Assembly: GCA_030528665.1 (NCBI GenBank) | Contig: JAUMYK010000003.1 | Coordinates: forward strand, 1 to 62,807 | From: a bacterium | Lineage (GTDB): Bacteria > Patescibacteria > JAEDAM01 > Absconditabacterales > Absconditicoccaceae | DNA: 62,807 nt | Reading direction: 5' to 3' | Shown: in pieces, positions 43,521 through 53,942 of the stretch | Position numbering within the stretch: position 1 is the stretch's first letter | Layout of the letters: every line of letters starts with the position of its first letter | Notes under the pieces: model-generated | Database searches by the model: none | What the model was told of the DNA's origin: nothing | The model's input: only the letters and a program-made list of their open reading frames with translations | Position numbers and translations under genes: made by a program

Positions 43521-44117
43521 ATGATTATGATGCAAAAACTATTTTTTTGGCTGATGATGGTTCTTATGGCGATTGCTAGCTTGCTTGGGCGAAAGTGGCG
43601 AAATGCTCGTATGGTACTGATTGATAATCCTACAGGGAGTATGCTAGCATTTACTCTGGATGGCAAAGAGCATAGTTTGCAACCTCTTACGCAGATGACA
43701 GTCTCACTCCCTGATGGAGAACACACTCTTCTCATTCAGGATCAGTCTCATACTTTTTACAAGACAGGTTTCATCTTTCCAGACTCTTTTGATGCACTTG
43801 TTGATAGTCTGAATTTCGATCTTCCTCTTGAAATCCTCAATCCTAGTGCTTCGCGTTATGTGCTAGGACATCAAATCTATACCGATGGAACACTCTCTGA
43901 AGAAACGATAAGCGCCCTCCGCCCGACATACCCTTGTCCAGCACAGTATAAAACCATGCATACCTGCTTTGAGGAGTATATTGATGAGTTGTATTTCGAA
44001 AGAGTGGTAGACTATGATTTGGATACGCCATTCCCAGAGCAGATGAAATTGCCTCGTTCCAAAAAATATGAGCTTCGTTCCAAACTTTTTAGAGCAGAGG
44101 AGTATATGCAACACTAA
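43521..44117 (+). CDS. Membrane-anchored protein, tandem paralog 1
   Basis: 198 residues, starts directly after the rsmE stop. One N-terminal membrane helix (LFFWLMMVLMAIASLLG) then a small strand-rich domain with VLIDNPTGSMLAFTLDG, LPDGEHTLLI and a C-terminal RVVDYDLDTPFP...RSKKYELRSKLFR block. The next gene has the same blocks in the same order. No family recognised; probably faces the outside. Confidence 0.65.
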   Translation: MIMMQKLFFWLMMVLMAIASLLGRKWRNARMVLIDNPTGSMLAFTLDGKEHSLQPLTQMTVSLPDGEHTLLIQDQSHTFYKTGFIFPDSFDALVDSLNFDLPLEILNPSASRYVLGHQIYTDGTLSEETISALRPTYPCPAQYKTMHTCFEEYIDELYFERVVDYDLDTPFPEQMKLPRSKKYELRSKLFRAEEYMQH

Positions 44118-44234
44118 ACGAGAGTCTATACCAATGCTATTTGCTCGGATATTTGAGGGATGATAGGGTACGGAGTGTTGTTTTCAAGGGAAATAATAAA
44201 AACATACAAAAATCTGATTTACCTCTTTTTTTCC

Positions 44235-44262
44235 TTGACTTTTTTTGGATATTTTATATGCT
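44235..44262 (+). promoter_or_regulatory. Promoter of tandem paralog 2
   Basis: TTGACT-N16-TATGCT. It overlaps an in-frame ATG at 44258, which excludes that ATG as the start. Confidence 0.7.
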
Positions 44263-44332
44263 GTTTTTACTCTTTTCGCAGTGCTTCTGAGTTTTTTGCG
44301 AAAGAGGATATTTATCTTTATTGTATACAAGT

Positions 44333-44914
44333 ATGAAAAAAATCAACCTTATTGTTACGCTTGTGATACTTGCAGGATTTTTTGGATGGAGTGGCTACAA
44401 TCAGTGGGATGCATCTCGTGTGGTAGTGATCGACAATCCGACTGGTCAGCAGATCACTTTTCAGCTCAATGGAACGGATTACTCGATAGATGCAGGAGGA
44501 AAGCAGACTATTCATCTAGATGAGGGGGAACATACGCTCAAGATCGGAGAAGAAGAAAAAAAGTTTACAAAACCAGTCTTTACTTTCAAATGGAGTATGT
44601 TTGTGGGGCGTTCAAAGCAGCTCTCAGTTCTCAACCCTACTGAATCTACCTATATCCTCTGGCACGAAGTCTATGGTAAAGATTTGACCGAGGAAAAGGT
44701 AGACTCGCTCTTGCCAACATATGATTGCGAGATCGATGGTGAACCAGATACTTGTAATCATAAAGAGATTGATGACCTCTATTTTGAGAGTGTCGTAGAC
44801 TATACGCTAGATCAACACTTCCCAGATGAGGTAAAAATGTCTAGAGGAGCTAGTTATGTACTGCGTTCAAAACTCTTTAGGCTTGATGACTTTATTGCCT
44901 ATATAGAGGAATAA
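44333..44914 (+). CDS. Membrane-anchored protein, tandem paralog 2
   Basis: 193 residues. Same plan as the previous gene: membrane helix, VVVIDNPTGQQITFQLNG, LDEGEHTLKIG, LPTYDC...C, ESVVDYTLDQHFP, SYVLRSKLFRLDD. Two Cys near the middle in both copies could form a disulfide. A local gene duplication; it has its own promoter and terminator. Confidence 0.68.
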   Translation: MKKINLIVTLVILAGFFGWSGYNQWDASRVVVIDNPTGQQITFQLNGTDYSIDAGGKQTIHLDEGEHTLKIGEEEKKFTKPVFTFKWSMFVGRSKQLSVLNPTESTYILWHEVYGKDLTEEKVDSLLPTYDCEIDGEPDTCNHKEIDDLYFESVVDYTLDQHFPDEVKMSRGASYVLRSKLFRLDDFIAYIEE

Positions 44915-44935
44915 ATACAAGATAGAGGGATAACT

Positions 44936-44972
44936 AAAGACTGATCTTACACTAAGGGGATCAGTTTTTTTC
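44936..44972 (+). terminator. Terminator of tandem paralog 2
   Basis: ACTGATC and GATCAGT arms followed by TTTTTT. Confidence 0.8.
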
Positions 44973-44989
44973 TTGTTGCATTTTTGGTT

Positions 44990-46129
44990 TTAGGTAGTAG
45001 GTATATTCCTGAGTTTTTCCCTAATGCATTCTGAAATCAGCTTTCTATCCCATTTTTTATGAGCAAAAGTTTTGAATGCTGACTTGAGCTTCTCGATCTC
45101 TTTACTCTCCACAAGTATTCCACAGTCTTTATCGACCAGTTCTACGCTTGCCCCCTCAGCAAATCCAAAGACCGGAACTCCCATAAGCAAAGCTTCTACC
45201 GTACCAATACCAAAACTTTCTTTGGTGAGATTGATCAGTCCTGCACTGTTACGAATCGTTTCTGCCAATCCCTCTTGCATCCATCAGGTAAAAATAATCG
45301 TTTCTCCAGCTATTGATTTGAGATATTGCTCATCAGGACCGCTCCCTATCATAATCAATGGCAATTTCAAGGCATTAAAAAGCTCAATGATCAGCCCACA
45401 TTCCCTGACAAAATTGACCAACCTCCCCACGCAGACAAAATACGGCTTCGGACGCTGAGTAATTCCTGTGAGCCAGTACTGGTCTCAGACCTTTGGATAA
45501 CGCACTTCGCCCTCCATTCCATAAAGTTCTTTTGCCAGTTGTGCCGTATACTGACTATTGAAAACGACCTTATCAAACTCGCGATACTGGAGATCCCACT
45601 TGCGAAGCCTTGGTGTAATCCAGTCAAAAAGCCATCTTTTCCATCCTTTTAGTTTCCCTGCATATTCCTCGTGATGACTCCAGATGTATTGCATCGGAGA
45701 GTGGAGGCAGAGACTGGTTTTTACTCACGCTATTGGCTCGATATTTTTCGCAATCGCAAACGAAGAAATCTGAATCTGATCAGGTTTTCGCCTTTTTATC
45801 TTGCGAGACAAAAGTTTCATCAGCTGAGGATAAAAAAGCATCAAATTACGATAATCAAAAATGCTAGACAATAACGGAACTTTCCTTTGTTTAAACAAAA
45901 GAAAAAGCTGATTGATCCATTGCGGCAATGCCTGCACGATTTTGACCTGATATTTTTTTCCTTTTCCCCCTGGAATCTCAATTTCCAACTCCTCAAATTC
46001 ACTAATCAAGGTAAAAAGCTGAATCTCTACCTCAGCTCCCTCTTGCTTCAGCGTTTTTTGCAGCAAATCCTCGAGTACTTTCAAGACCCCACCTGGCATC
46101 GTCCAACAGTTGACAAACGCAATCCTCAT
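44990..46129 (-). CDS. Family 4 glycosyltransferase
   Basis: 379 residues; UGA-Gly at 45725, 45485 and near 45282. The start MRIAFVNCW...GGV and the C-terminal TGWMQEGLAE and ESFGIGTVEALLMGVPVFG (the E-x7-E of GT4) define the family. Such enzymes transfer sugars from nucleotide donors to lipids or polysaccharides at the inner face of the membrane. It stands alone here. Donor and acceptor unknown. Confidence 0.88.
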
Positions 46130-46200
46130 CAGCCTTTTCTTCTTTTGAAATAAAATCAGTGTAAATGACTTTGTATAAACATATAAGAGATCATCTCCCC

Positions 46201-46342
46201 CTCCCAGCACCAGCAAGCTCCATAGGTATTCTGGAAAGCAAGACAAGCTCTAGCGAACGACCTCGGAGCCCACGAAGTGGGAGGGAGTGAGCTTTGAGAT
46301 GATACTTTCAATGCGAGATTTACGAACTTGCTTTGCTGGGAG
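46201..46342 (+). repeat. 142-bp element with terminal inverted repeats, copy 2
   Basis: Ends CTCCCAGCACCAGCAAG and CTTGCTTTGCTGGGAG are inverted. Core CGGAGCCCACGAAGTGGG and AGGGAGTGAGCTT are identical to copy 1 at 38651, with the same total length and the same orientation. Confidence 0.8.
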
Positions 46343-46492
46343 TAGACTTTTTTGTTACTTTTTGGGGCAATGCCAAAAAGTAAATAAGACTAAAAGTGAA
46401 TGATCTTCCCCACATTTTCTAAACATTACAACAGTTCTAGTATAGGAGAAAAGCCCTTTTTTTCAAGAGAAAGATTTTTCTTACATTTTCTC

Positions 46493-46520
46493 TTGCATTT
46501 GAGGAAAAAAATGATACAGT
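46493..46520 (+). promoter_or_regulatory. Promoter of the asn operon
   Basis: TTGCAT-N16-TACAGT. The predicted RNA start is near 46527, 14 nt before the leader ATG. Confidence 0.7.
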
Positions 46521-46540
46521 GAAGATAGATTTAATTGAAT

Positions 46541-46606
46541 ATGCAAATGGCTATGACGCTTCATCTTACGACTTTGATGGTAAATAATAATCTACGGACA
46601 CCGTAG
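46541..46606 (+). CDS. Asn-rich leader peptide of the asn attenuator
   Basis: 21 residues. Residues 15-17 are three consecutive Asn (AAT AAT AAT, 46583-46591), followed by LRTP and TAG. The peptide would be a ribosome-stalling sensor of charged tRNA-Asn with no function of its own. The three Asn codons directly abut RNA arm 1 (46592-46597), the classical geometry. No UGA inside. Confidence 0.75.
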   Translation: MQMAMTLHLTTLMVNNNLRTP

Positions 46607-46678
46607 AGAGATTGAGTCGTAGCCAAAAAAACTCCTAAAATCTTCTGCGGTATCAAGACAACCGTAGGGGATTTTTTT
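46592..46678 (+). promoter_or_regulatory. Asparagine-responsive transcription attenuator
   Basis: Arm 1 CTACGG (46592-46597), arm 2 CCGTAG (46601-46606), arm 3 CTGCGGT (46645-46651), arm 4 ACCGTAG (46661-46667) then seven T. 1 pairs with 2, 3 with 4 (terminator, strengthened by AAAATC/GATTTT), and 2 can pair with 3 (antiterminator). Ribosome stalling at the Asn codons would cover arm 1 and free arm 2 for arm 3, letting asnA-asnS be transcribed. A ribosome reaching the TAG would cover arms 1 and 2 and allow termination. Confidence 0.75.
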
Positions 46679-46706
46679 AATCTGTTTTTTTATTCCTTAT
46701 ACAATA

Positions 46707-47723
46707 ATGATGATGAAAACCTATCTTGAGAAGCTTAGTGCTTTACCGCGTTTGGATATCAGATCCACACAAAAGGCTATCCAGCTTGTCAAAAGAAACT
46801 TTGAGCAGTATTTAGAAACCTTTTTATGACTTGAAAAAATTGAAGCTCCACTTTTTCTCAGCAAAGAGAGTGGACTCAATGATGCCCTTACAGGAGTGGA
46901 AAAAGCCGTCAGCTTCCAGATTCCTTTTCTCTCGGATGAGCAGGCAGAGGTTGTTCATTCCTTAGCAAAGTGGAAAAGAATGGTGTTGTATACCTACGGA
47001 TATGATCCCGGAGAGGGGATATATACCGATATGAGAGCAATCCGTGCAGAGGAAGAGCTTGATGCGATCCATTCACTCTATGTCGATCAGCGAGACTGGG
47101 AAAAGATCATCACTCAAGAACAAAGGACACTTGATACTCTGAAAACAACGATAACGAAAATCTATCAAGCGCTTTTGGCGACAGAGGAGCTGCTCACTAA
47201 ATCCTTCCCTCAGCTGAAGCCCTTTCTTGCCAAAGAATTGTATTTTATCTCAGCACAAGACCTAGCAGATCGTTATCCTGAGCTTACTGCCAAGGAGAGG
47301 GAAACGGCAATCTGTAGAGAATATGGTAGCGTCTTTGTGATGCAAATTGGTATGCCGCTCAGCTCAGGGCTCCCACATGAGAAAAGAGCTCCAGACTATG
47401 ATGATTGGCTACTCAATGGTGATTTACTTGTCTATTATCCTCCTTTGAAGCAGGCAGTAGAGCTTTCATCGATGGGGATTAGAGTAGATGCTGAGCGTCT
47501 TCTCCATCAACGAGCGCTGCGTCATCCTGATAAAAAGCTCGATGCTCCCTATCATCAAATGATTGTGGATGGAGTATTGCCTTATACGATTGGAGGAGGG
47601 ATTGGGCAGTCAAGAGTAGTGATGTTGTTACTTCACAAACTTCATATTGGTGAGGTGCAGGTTTCCCTTCGAGGAAAAGAAATTGAAACCTGATCTGCAA
47701 GTCAAGGTATTCCTTTGTTGTAA
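46707..47723 (+). CDS. asnA: Aspartate-ammonia ligase
   Basis: 338 residues (332-336 if a later ATG of the ATGATGATG run is used). Makes asparagine from aspartate, ammonia and ATP. The fold is that of class II tRNA synthetases; visible are SKESGLNDALTGVEKAV, LYVDQRDWEK, the MQIGMPLSSGLPHEKRAPDYDDW region and GGGIGQSR. UGA-Gly at 46827 and 47691. E. coli AsnA is 330 residues. First gene after the attenuator; asnS follows by 67 bp. Confidence 0.95.
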
Positions 47724-47790
47724 GGCTTGCATCTGCTTCTAAAAAACTTATATTCATGTTCAGTATTTTATCTTTTTTTTGCTATCAATC

Positions 47791-49182
47791 ATGCAAACTA
47801 CCGCAATCAAAACCCTTTATCATAGTTATGAACCCCTGATTGGAAGCCAGATTATCGTAAATGGATGGATCAGATCACTCAGAGATTCCAAAACTTTTGG
47901 ATTTATCGAACTCAATGATGGTTCTCATCTCAAAAATTTGCAGGTCGTATTCGAGTCAGATTTGGAAAACTTTGAAGAAATCACCAAATTCAGCACAGGA
48001 AGTAGTATCCAAGTACAAGGAGAACTCATCAAATCCGAAGGTGCAAAACAAGCTTTTGAACTCAAAGCCAGCAAAGTAACGTTGATCGGAGCGGCAGATG
48101 AAAGCTTTCCTCTCCAGAAAAAAAGGCATTCCTTTGAATATCTGAGAACTATCGCCCATCTCAGACCAAGAACCAATACCTTTTCTGCGGTGTTTAGGGT
48201 AAGAAGCCTGCTTTCTTTTGCGATTCATCAATTTTTCAATGAGAGAGGCTTTATTTGGGCGCATACGCCGATTATTACCGCTTCTGATGCCGAAGGGGCA
48301 GGAGAGATGTTTCAAGTAACGACCCTTGACCTTGATAATCCTCCAAAAAATGAAGAAGGAAAAACTGACTTCAGCAAAGATTTTTATGGAAAAAAAGCTG
48401 GTCTTACCGTGAGTGGGCAACTTGAAGGAGAGACCTTTGCTACTGCATTTGGGAAGATTTATACCTTCGGACCTACTTTCCGTGCAGAAAATTCAAATAC
48501 CACCAGACACCTATCAGAATTCCGAATGATCGAGCCAGAAATCGCATTTGCAGATTTGGAAGACAATATGCAACTTGCAGAAGATATGATCAAATATGTA
48601 TTCAGCTACGTCCTCGAAAACGCTCCAGCTGAGATGGATTTTTTCAATCAATTTATCCTCCCAGGGGTAAAAGAGAGAGCTGAAAAACTCGTCAACTCCA
48701 GCTTTGCGAAAGTCAGCTATACCGAAGCGGTAAAAATGCTCCAAGAATCTGGTCAAAAATTCGAATATGCTCCAGAATGGGGAATCGACCTGCAAACCGA
48801 ACACGAAAGATACCTCTCAGAAAAAATCTTCAACGGACCAGTTTTCATCACTGATTATCCAAAAGATATCAAAGCCTTCTATATGAAGCTCAACGAAGAT
48901 GGGAAAACCGTAAGAGCGATGGATATGCTCGTACCTGGAATCGGAGAACTCATCGGAGGATCGCAGAGAGAGGATGATTTTAAAAAGCTTGAAACCAGAA
49001 TGCAAGAGATGGATTTGAATACTGAGGACTACAGCTGGTACCTTGATTTGAGAAAGTACGGTAGCGTGCCACACGCAGGGTTTGGAGTAGGGTTTGAAAG
49101 ATTAGTGATGTATATTACTGGGATGGAGAATATCCGTGATGTGATTCCATTCCCAAGGACGCCAAAGAATTGTGAGTTTTAG
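47791..49182 (+). CDS. asnS: Asparaginyl-tRNA synthetase
   Basis: 463-residue class IIb synthetase. N-terminal OB fold ([20 protein letters not shown]), motif 2 ([21 protein letters not shown]) and motif 3 ([15 protein letters not shown]) are clear. Together with asnA it forms a unit that makes Asn and charges tRNA-Asn, fitting the shared attenuator. No internal UGA. Start at the ATG 47791, which matches family length. Confidence 0.97.
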   Translation: MQTTAIKTLYHSYEPLIGSQIIVNGWIRSLRDSKTFGFIELNDGSHLKNLQVVFESDLENFEEITKFSTGSSIQVQGELIKSEGAKQAFELKASKVTLIGAADESFPLQKKRHSFEYLRTIAHLRPRTNTFSAVFRVRSLLSFAIHQFFNERGFIWAHTPIITASDAEGAGEMFQVTTLDLDNPPKNEEGKTDFSKDFYGKKAGLTVSGQLEGETFATAFGKIYTFGPTFRAENSNTTRHLSEFRMIEPEIAFADLEDNMQLAEDMIKYVFSYVLENAPAEMDFFNQFILPGVKERAEKLVNSSFAKVSYTEAVKMLQESGQKFEYAPEWGIDLQTEHERYLSEKIFNGPVFITDYPKDIKAFYMKLNEDGKTVRAMDMLVPGIGELIGGSQREDDFKKLETRMQEMDLNTEDYSWYLDLRKYGSVPHAGFGVGFERLVMYITGMENIRDVIPFPRTPKNCEF

Positions 49183-49194
49183 GAGAGAACTAAG

Positions 49195-50010
49195 ATGAGT
49201 TTTAAAAACCTTAAAAAGAAAATGAGTACGATCATTCTCCCTATCTTAGATAGAAGAATTGTGACCAAGAGAAATTCAGATTTCCCCTTCTTTATGCTCC
49301 AAAAAACAGAAGAAAATCCTGAATCCCTGATCAATGTTTTTGCTGAAAAGGAGGCAATTACATTACATTATACTCAGCAAATGATGTATGAAAATAATCA
49401 TTATCTCCTTGGCTATGTGAAATCGATTCATACTCCACTCAATCTAGACCTTATTAGAGAAGATACGCATATCAAAACTCTTCCTCTCCCCATCCAAAAT
49501 GCTTACTATGCTAAAATTCAAGACGATAAAAAGAACTATTACTTCCGTTTTTCCGAGACCAAGCCATCTGATTTGCCGACGATCCAAACCTTTACCTTCG
49601 TAGTCTTGCAAGGTACTGATTTGGTAGCGATAGTGAGAGATGGAGGAGAGAAGCACTTTTCTTTGCCTGGAGGGACCTGTGAATTACGAGAAACTGATGC
49701 AGCATGAGCCAAAAGGGAGGTCCTAGAAGAAGCGCAAATTGCTCTTGACAAGCTTCACTTCTTGGGAGGAAATATTGTGACCTTACATAAACCAAATACT
49801 GATCATCCTCAGCAAACCTTCTTCCAATCCAGATTCCTTGCGTTTATCGCTCCAGAACAGGTTCAGGATTTTATTCCTTTCAAAGATGGCTATGAAACTG
49901 AGGAAAGAAGATTTGTCCCATTGAAAGAGTTGCCAAACTTTATTTATCGACTATCAAGTGAAAATGGGCAATATCTGTACCATCAAGTAGCTAAGCTACT
50001 GTCTGTATAA
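49195..50010 (+). CDS. Nudix hydrolase
   Basis: 271 residues. The Nudix box reads GGTCELRETDAAGAKREVLEEAQI with one Gly from UGA (49705); it fits GX5EX7REUXEEXGU except for the last position. About 120 residues precede the Nudix domain and have no clear match. Hydrolyses a nucleoside diphosphate derivative; substrate unknown. It starts 12 bp after asnS. Confidence 0.85.
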
Positions 50011-50034
50011 GATCTTTTACTATGATGATGACTA

Positions 50035-50754
50035 ATGGCAGGAGCAAATTCATATTCCCTTTTCCTTACCAGTACTATCGGAGGGATCAAAAAAGAAAAC
50101 TGATCCCTTGTTGCCATTCCCTTTTTCAATCATAATCACTTCCTCACAAACCTCAAAAAAAGCCTCAAACACACCCAAAAATTCGTCCTCATCGCAAGTA
50201 ATCCTGATAATTATGATGAAAATAAGAGATTGCTCCACTTAGACCAACAAGCTTGTGAAATGTCGGACTTGAGCTTTCAAAATTATATGGTTATTGATCA
50301 CCGCAATATGAAGCAAGTAAGCGAAATCTTAGCTCAGGCTTCTTTGATTTTTCTTGCTGGAGGCAATACTCAGCTCCAAAACCACTTTTTTGCAACAATT
50401 CAGCTCAAAGAAGCTCTGCACAAAACCACTGCTCCGATCCTCGGCATCAGTGCGGGAGCGATGAACTGTGGAGAAATCGTAGTCAATAGCTCACAAAAAA
50501 GCAAAAATCCTGATCTCCCCTTGCTATTGAAAGGACTTGGAATCTCAAAATATACCATCATTCCACATTTTGAGCAAAAACAAAACAATCCTGACGAACT
50601 TAAACTTATACTTGAAGCTTCGCAAACCACAAAAATCTATGCACTTCGAGATGGAAGTTATATTCGAAATGATATGATATATGGAAAATGTGAACTCATC
50701 TATCAAGGAAAAAGAAGCTTGCTTTGTGATGAGTGAGGAAGTGCCAAACTTTAG
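50035..50754 (+). CDS. Peptidase S51 (peptidase E-like)
   Basis: 239 residues; UGA-Gly at 50104 and 50734. The nucleophile elbow GISAGAM with AGGNTQ upstream and IPHFE downstream match the S51 family (dipeptidase E/cyanophycinase fold). Dipeptidase E cleaves N-terminal Asp dipeptides. The start ATG at 50035 lies 24 bp after the Nudix gene. Confidence 0.85.
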
Positions 50755-50795
50755 CAATATACTGGTAATCTATTTTATTTCTTAACGATTGACCT

Positions 50796-51590
50796 ATGCG
50801 TTGCAAAATTCTTGGTTCCTGAGGAGCTATTCCTACTCCAAGACCTTTTGGTTCAAGTAGTTTTTCAAACAAAGCAAGAAAAAATCTAGAGATGCAAAGG
50901 GATTGTTCGTGTTTTTGGATTGAAGATATTCAGGCTTTGGTGGATTGTCCAGAGACAGTAGGACATTCAGCCAACAAGGCAGGGCTGGATTCGATTGAAA
51001 ATCTTTTTATTACGCATTGGCACCCAGATCATTGTTTTGGACTCAGGTTGGTATTGGAGTCGAGATATGACTTTTATACCAATACTGCTATGCCCCTGAA
51101 TCTTTATCTCCCCAAAACGGTTTACGAGGATATTAAAAAGGTCTATCCAAGTATTGATTTTTTTATAGAGGTCAAAAAATGTGCAAATCTGATCTTGATG
51201 CAGGAGGGACAGGAGGTCATGATTCATAATATGACAGTGCAGGCAATCGGCTATACGCAAGATGATCCGCATTGGTTTGCTTATCTTTTTAGTCAAAACG
51301 ACAAGAGTTTGCTCTATCTGCCTTGTGATACGATTGGTTTTACTAGAGCGCTTCCTCCAGTAGATGTGTTGGTGCATGAATGCTGAATATTCTCTCCAGA
51401 AGTAAAAGATGAACTGTCGTTTGAACAAATGCTTGTAAGAATCAAAAAAGCTGCTCCTTGAAAAGTGATTGTAACCCACATTGAGGAGATTGAGCTTGCA
51501 AGGTATCCAGAGCGTTTTGAGGCGCTTGAACAGGAGTATCAAGATATTAACCTGTTTCTCGGCTATGATGGTATGGAGATTCAGCTTTAA
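50796..51590 (+). CDS. Metallo-beta-lactamase-fold hydrolase
   Basis: 264 residues; UGA-Gly at 50820, 51384 and 51459. The metal motif is THWHPDH (HxHxDH), and ILGSGGAIPTPRP at the start with an early Gly from UGA matches the PhnP/RNase Z-like branch. The later VTHIEE provides another His. Could act on cyclic phosphodiesters. Substrate inferred only from branch similarity. Confidence 0.8.
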
Positions 51591-51605
51591 ACCTTTTTTT
51601 AGCGT

Positions 51606-52256
51606 ATGACTGAGAAGATGGTGCTTGAGCGTAGATGTAAACTCTTATTTCTTGATTTTAATGGCGTACTTTCGTATCGTCCCTTTTGGGCAAGTTTGCA
51701 AAGTACCGATCCTCTCACTTTCTCGAGTATTCAGGAATTACTTTTTCAAAAAAATCTTCCTCTCTTACATCAATGGATGAGAGGTCAAGTCAGTGCAGAG
51801 GATATTTGTAGCTATTTGGCAAAGAATTTAGAGCAAGATTACGATTATCTTTTGCAAACACTGATCCAGGACTGTAAATCGATTGACCTTTTCAAGCCTG
51901 CACGATCCTTGCTTGCTGAGCTTAAAAAGGAAAACTATCTTGTACTAGTCACCGATAATATGGATTGTTTTTCTAGATGGATTGTGCCAGCATATCCTGA
52001 GGAATTTGCTTTGTTTGATGTAATCTTTGATTCCTAGCAGGCAGGATATTTCAAAAAAGAGTATAATGGACTTGCATTTTTGGATAAAATTACTACTTAC
52101 AAGGTAAGTATTGAAAATACTGTACTTATCGATGACTCTCTCAATAATACAGCCTGCTTCAAAAAACGAGGATGAAAGTGCTTTTGCCCACAGTCTCCTC
52201 AAGAAGTCTTACATGAACTCTCATTCCTTCTGTCTGAGCAGCAAAAAGAACAATAA
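51606..52256 (+). pseudogene. HAD hydrolase with an in-frame amber codon
   Basis: 216 codons. Motif I (FLDFNG), motif II (VTDN), motif III (YFKKE) and motif IV (LIDDS) of a HAD phosphatase are all present in one frame, but a TAG at 52035-52037 interrupts between motif II and motif III. UGA-Gly occurs downstream. Everything after the TAG is well conserved, so the break is recent, is read through, or is a sequencing/strain variant. TAG is used as an ordinary stop elsewhere (rny, asnS, rsmE). Ends at TAA 52254. Confidence 0.75.
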
Positions 52257-52288
52257 ATCAGACTTTTACCTCTTTTTCCCTGCTACGT

Positions 52289-52849
52289 ATGACCTACCAC
52301 CTCAACGGAAAACACATCCAACTCAGATCACTCACAAAAGAAGATATTCCAGCCCTCATAAAACACGGCAACGATCCTCTTCTGAGAAAACATCTTGGCG
52401 CTAATTTCCCATCTCCCTACGATCTCCCTGTTGCTCAAAAATGGGTAGAATATGTGTCCAAAAATGAGTATGGCAGAGAAGAGTTTGGAATCTTTGTTGA
52501 TGATCAATTTGTAGGCTGTGGGGGGATCGAGCTAGGTAAAGGATTTGAGCTAAAAAATATGCATGTAGGCTATCGAATCGGAGCTGACTTTCGTGGAAAA
52601 GGCTATGCCACCGACTTTTTGCAAACCATTGTTGACTATGCTTTTACTAAATACGATATTCACAGAATCCATTCCAAAGTCTATAGTTACAATACAGCTT
52701 CTGCTAGAGTGATGGAAAAAGTAGGGTTTCAGCGTGAAGGTGTCGAGAGGCAGGCGATTTGCTATCAGGGCGAGTACGCGGATGCCTGGAGCTATGGACT
52801 CTTGAAATCCGAATGGCAGGAGAGATCCTGAGAAAAGCTGGATGCCTAA
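52289..52849 (+). CDS. GNAT acetyltransferase (RimJ/RimL type)
   Basis: 186 residues, ending GEKLDA after a UGA-Gly at 52829. The acetyl-CoA signature RGKGYATDFLQTIVDYAF, YNTASARVMEKVGFQREG and the C-terminal beta-bulge match the RimJ/RimL group, which acetylates ribosomal protein N termini or small amines. Substrate unknown. Confidence 0.88.
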
Positions 52850-52909
52850 CTTTGTCTCATCTAAAACACGAGATCAAAATGCTGACTTTTAATTTCTTTT
52901 TTAATACGT

Positions 52910-53299
52910 ATGCTTACAAGACTGCTTGCACTCGTTGAACAAAAGGCACAGTATGATCAAAGTAATTCTCGGTATCAAGGTGCGGACACATATTTCCAAG
53001 GACTGAGTGATGAAATCTCGGAAGTCAAAGCGGAGCTTCTGCCCAATAATACCGTCTATCTCGAGGACGAACTTGGCGATATCCTTTGGGATTATCTGAA
53101 TCTCCTTACTGCACTCAAACAGGAATGAAAAATCACTAGTATAGCGCAGGTTATTAGCCGTGCAGAAAAAAAATACGCCCAGAGACTTGAAGCAGTGATC
53201 GCTCAGGGGGAGGCAGGACGAACTGCTGTTAAAAAGCAGCAAAAGGCTGATCTCGCATTGGAACATCAGCAAAAATATGGAATACAATCAGATTTTTAG
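52910..53299 (+). CDS. MazG-like nucleotide pyrophosphohydrolase
   Basis: 129 residues; UGA-Gly at 53126. The metal-binding pattern E..EV..E (DEISEVKAEL) and EDELGDILWD match the MazG core, which removes pyrophosphate from (d)NTPs and may purge aberrant nucleotides. The C-terminal 55 residues are helical (EKKYAQRLEAVI). Its TAG lies within a TCAGATTTTT motif. Confidence 0.8.
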
Positions 53300-53316
53300 T
53301 TTTTTTTCTTAGCATA

Positions 53317-53931
53317 ATGAAACAAATCCTCTTTATCCACGGCGGTACCCTCGCCAAAGACAATCAAGAACTTCTTGAGACAATGAGTAAATGGGACATC
53401 AACCCGTTCAAGGAGAGAAAAAGACGAAGAGATACCCTCTACAAGCATTTTCCAGACTTTACCTTTATTAAGCCTGATATGCCCAATAAGGAACTTGCAA
53501 ATTATGCACTCTGGAAGATGTGGTTCGAAAAGCATATTCCCTTCCTTGATCCAGAGGAGTTGATTATTATAGGGCATTCTCTAGGTGGGATGTTTTTGAC
53601 CAAGTACTTTGCAGAAAATAGCTTCCCATTGCCAGTGGCGCAGTTGCATTTAGTAGCGCCTGTTCTTGATCAAGAGGGGCTGAATGAGGGAGATAATTAT
53701 CTTTGAGATTTTGCCTATGCGGAGCAGGATATCGCTAAGATTGCTGGAAAGGCTCAACATATCTGTGTCTGGGCTTCCAAGGATGATGATTCCGTACCCT
53801 ATACGCATGGTGTGAGGATTCATCAGCAGATTGCTGGTGCTGAATTATTTTTATTTGAAGACAAGGGGCACTTTAGGCAGGAGGAGTTTCCTGAGCTTGT
53901 CACTACTATTCGCAAGTATCAAAAAAAGTAA
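53317..53931 (+). CDS. Alpha/beta hydrolase (RBBP9/YdeN-like)
   Basis: 204 residues; UGA-Gly at 53704. Starts with FIHGGT, has the GHSLGG nucleophile elbow, a DDDSVP acid position and a GHF histidine near the end. The small size and pattern match the RBBP9 family of serine hydrolases. Substrate unknown. Confidence 0.82.
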
Positions 53932-53942
53932 AAAACTCTGAC

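Larger units (their letters stand above)
46130..46540. other. Intergenic region before the asn operon
   Basis: Holds the 142-bp element copy 2 (46201-46342), a perfect palindromic hairpin TTACTTTTTGG...CCAAAAAGTAA (about 46363-46390) and the asn promoter. No gene seen. Confidence 0.65.

Noticed and set aside
44258..44332. In-frame upstream ATG for the second tandem paralog
   Set aside because: It overlaps the -10 box of the promoter, so it would lie upstream of the RNA start.
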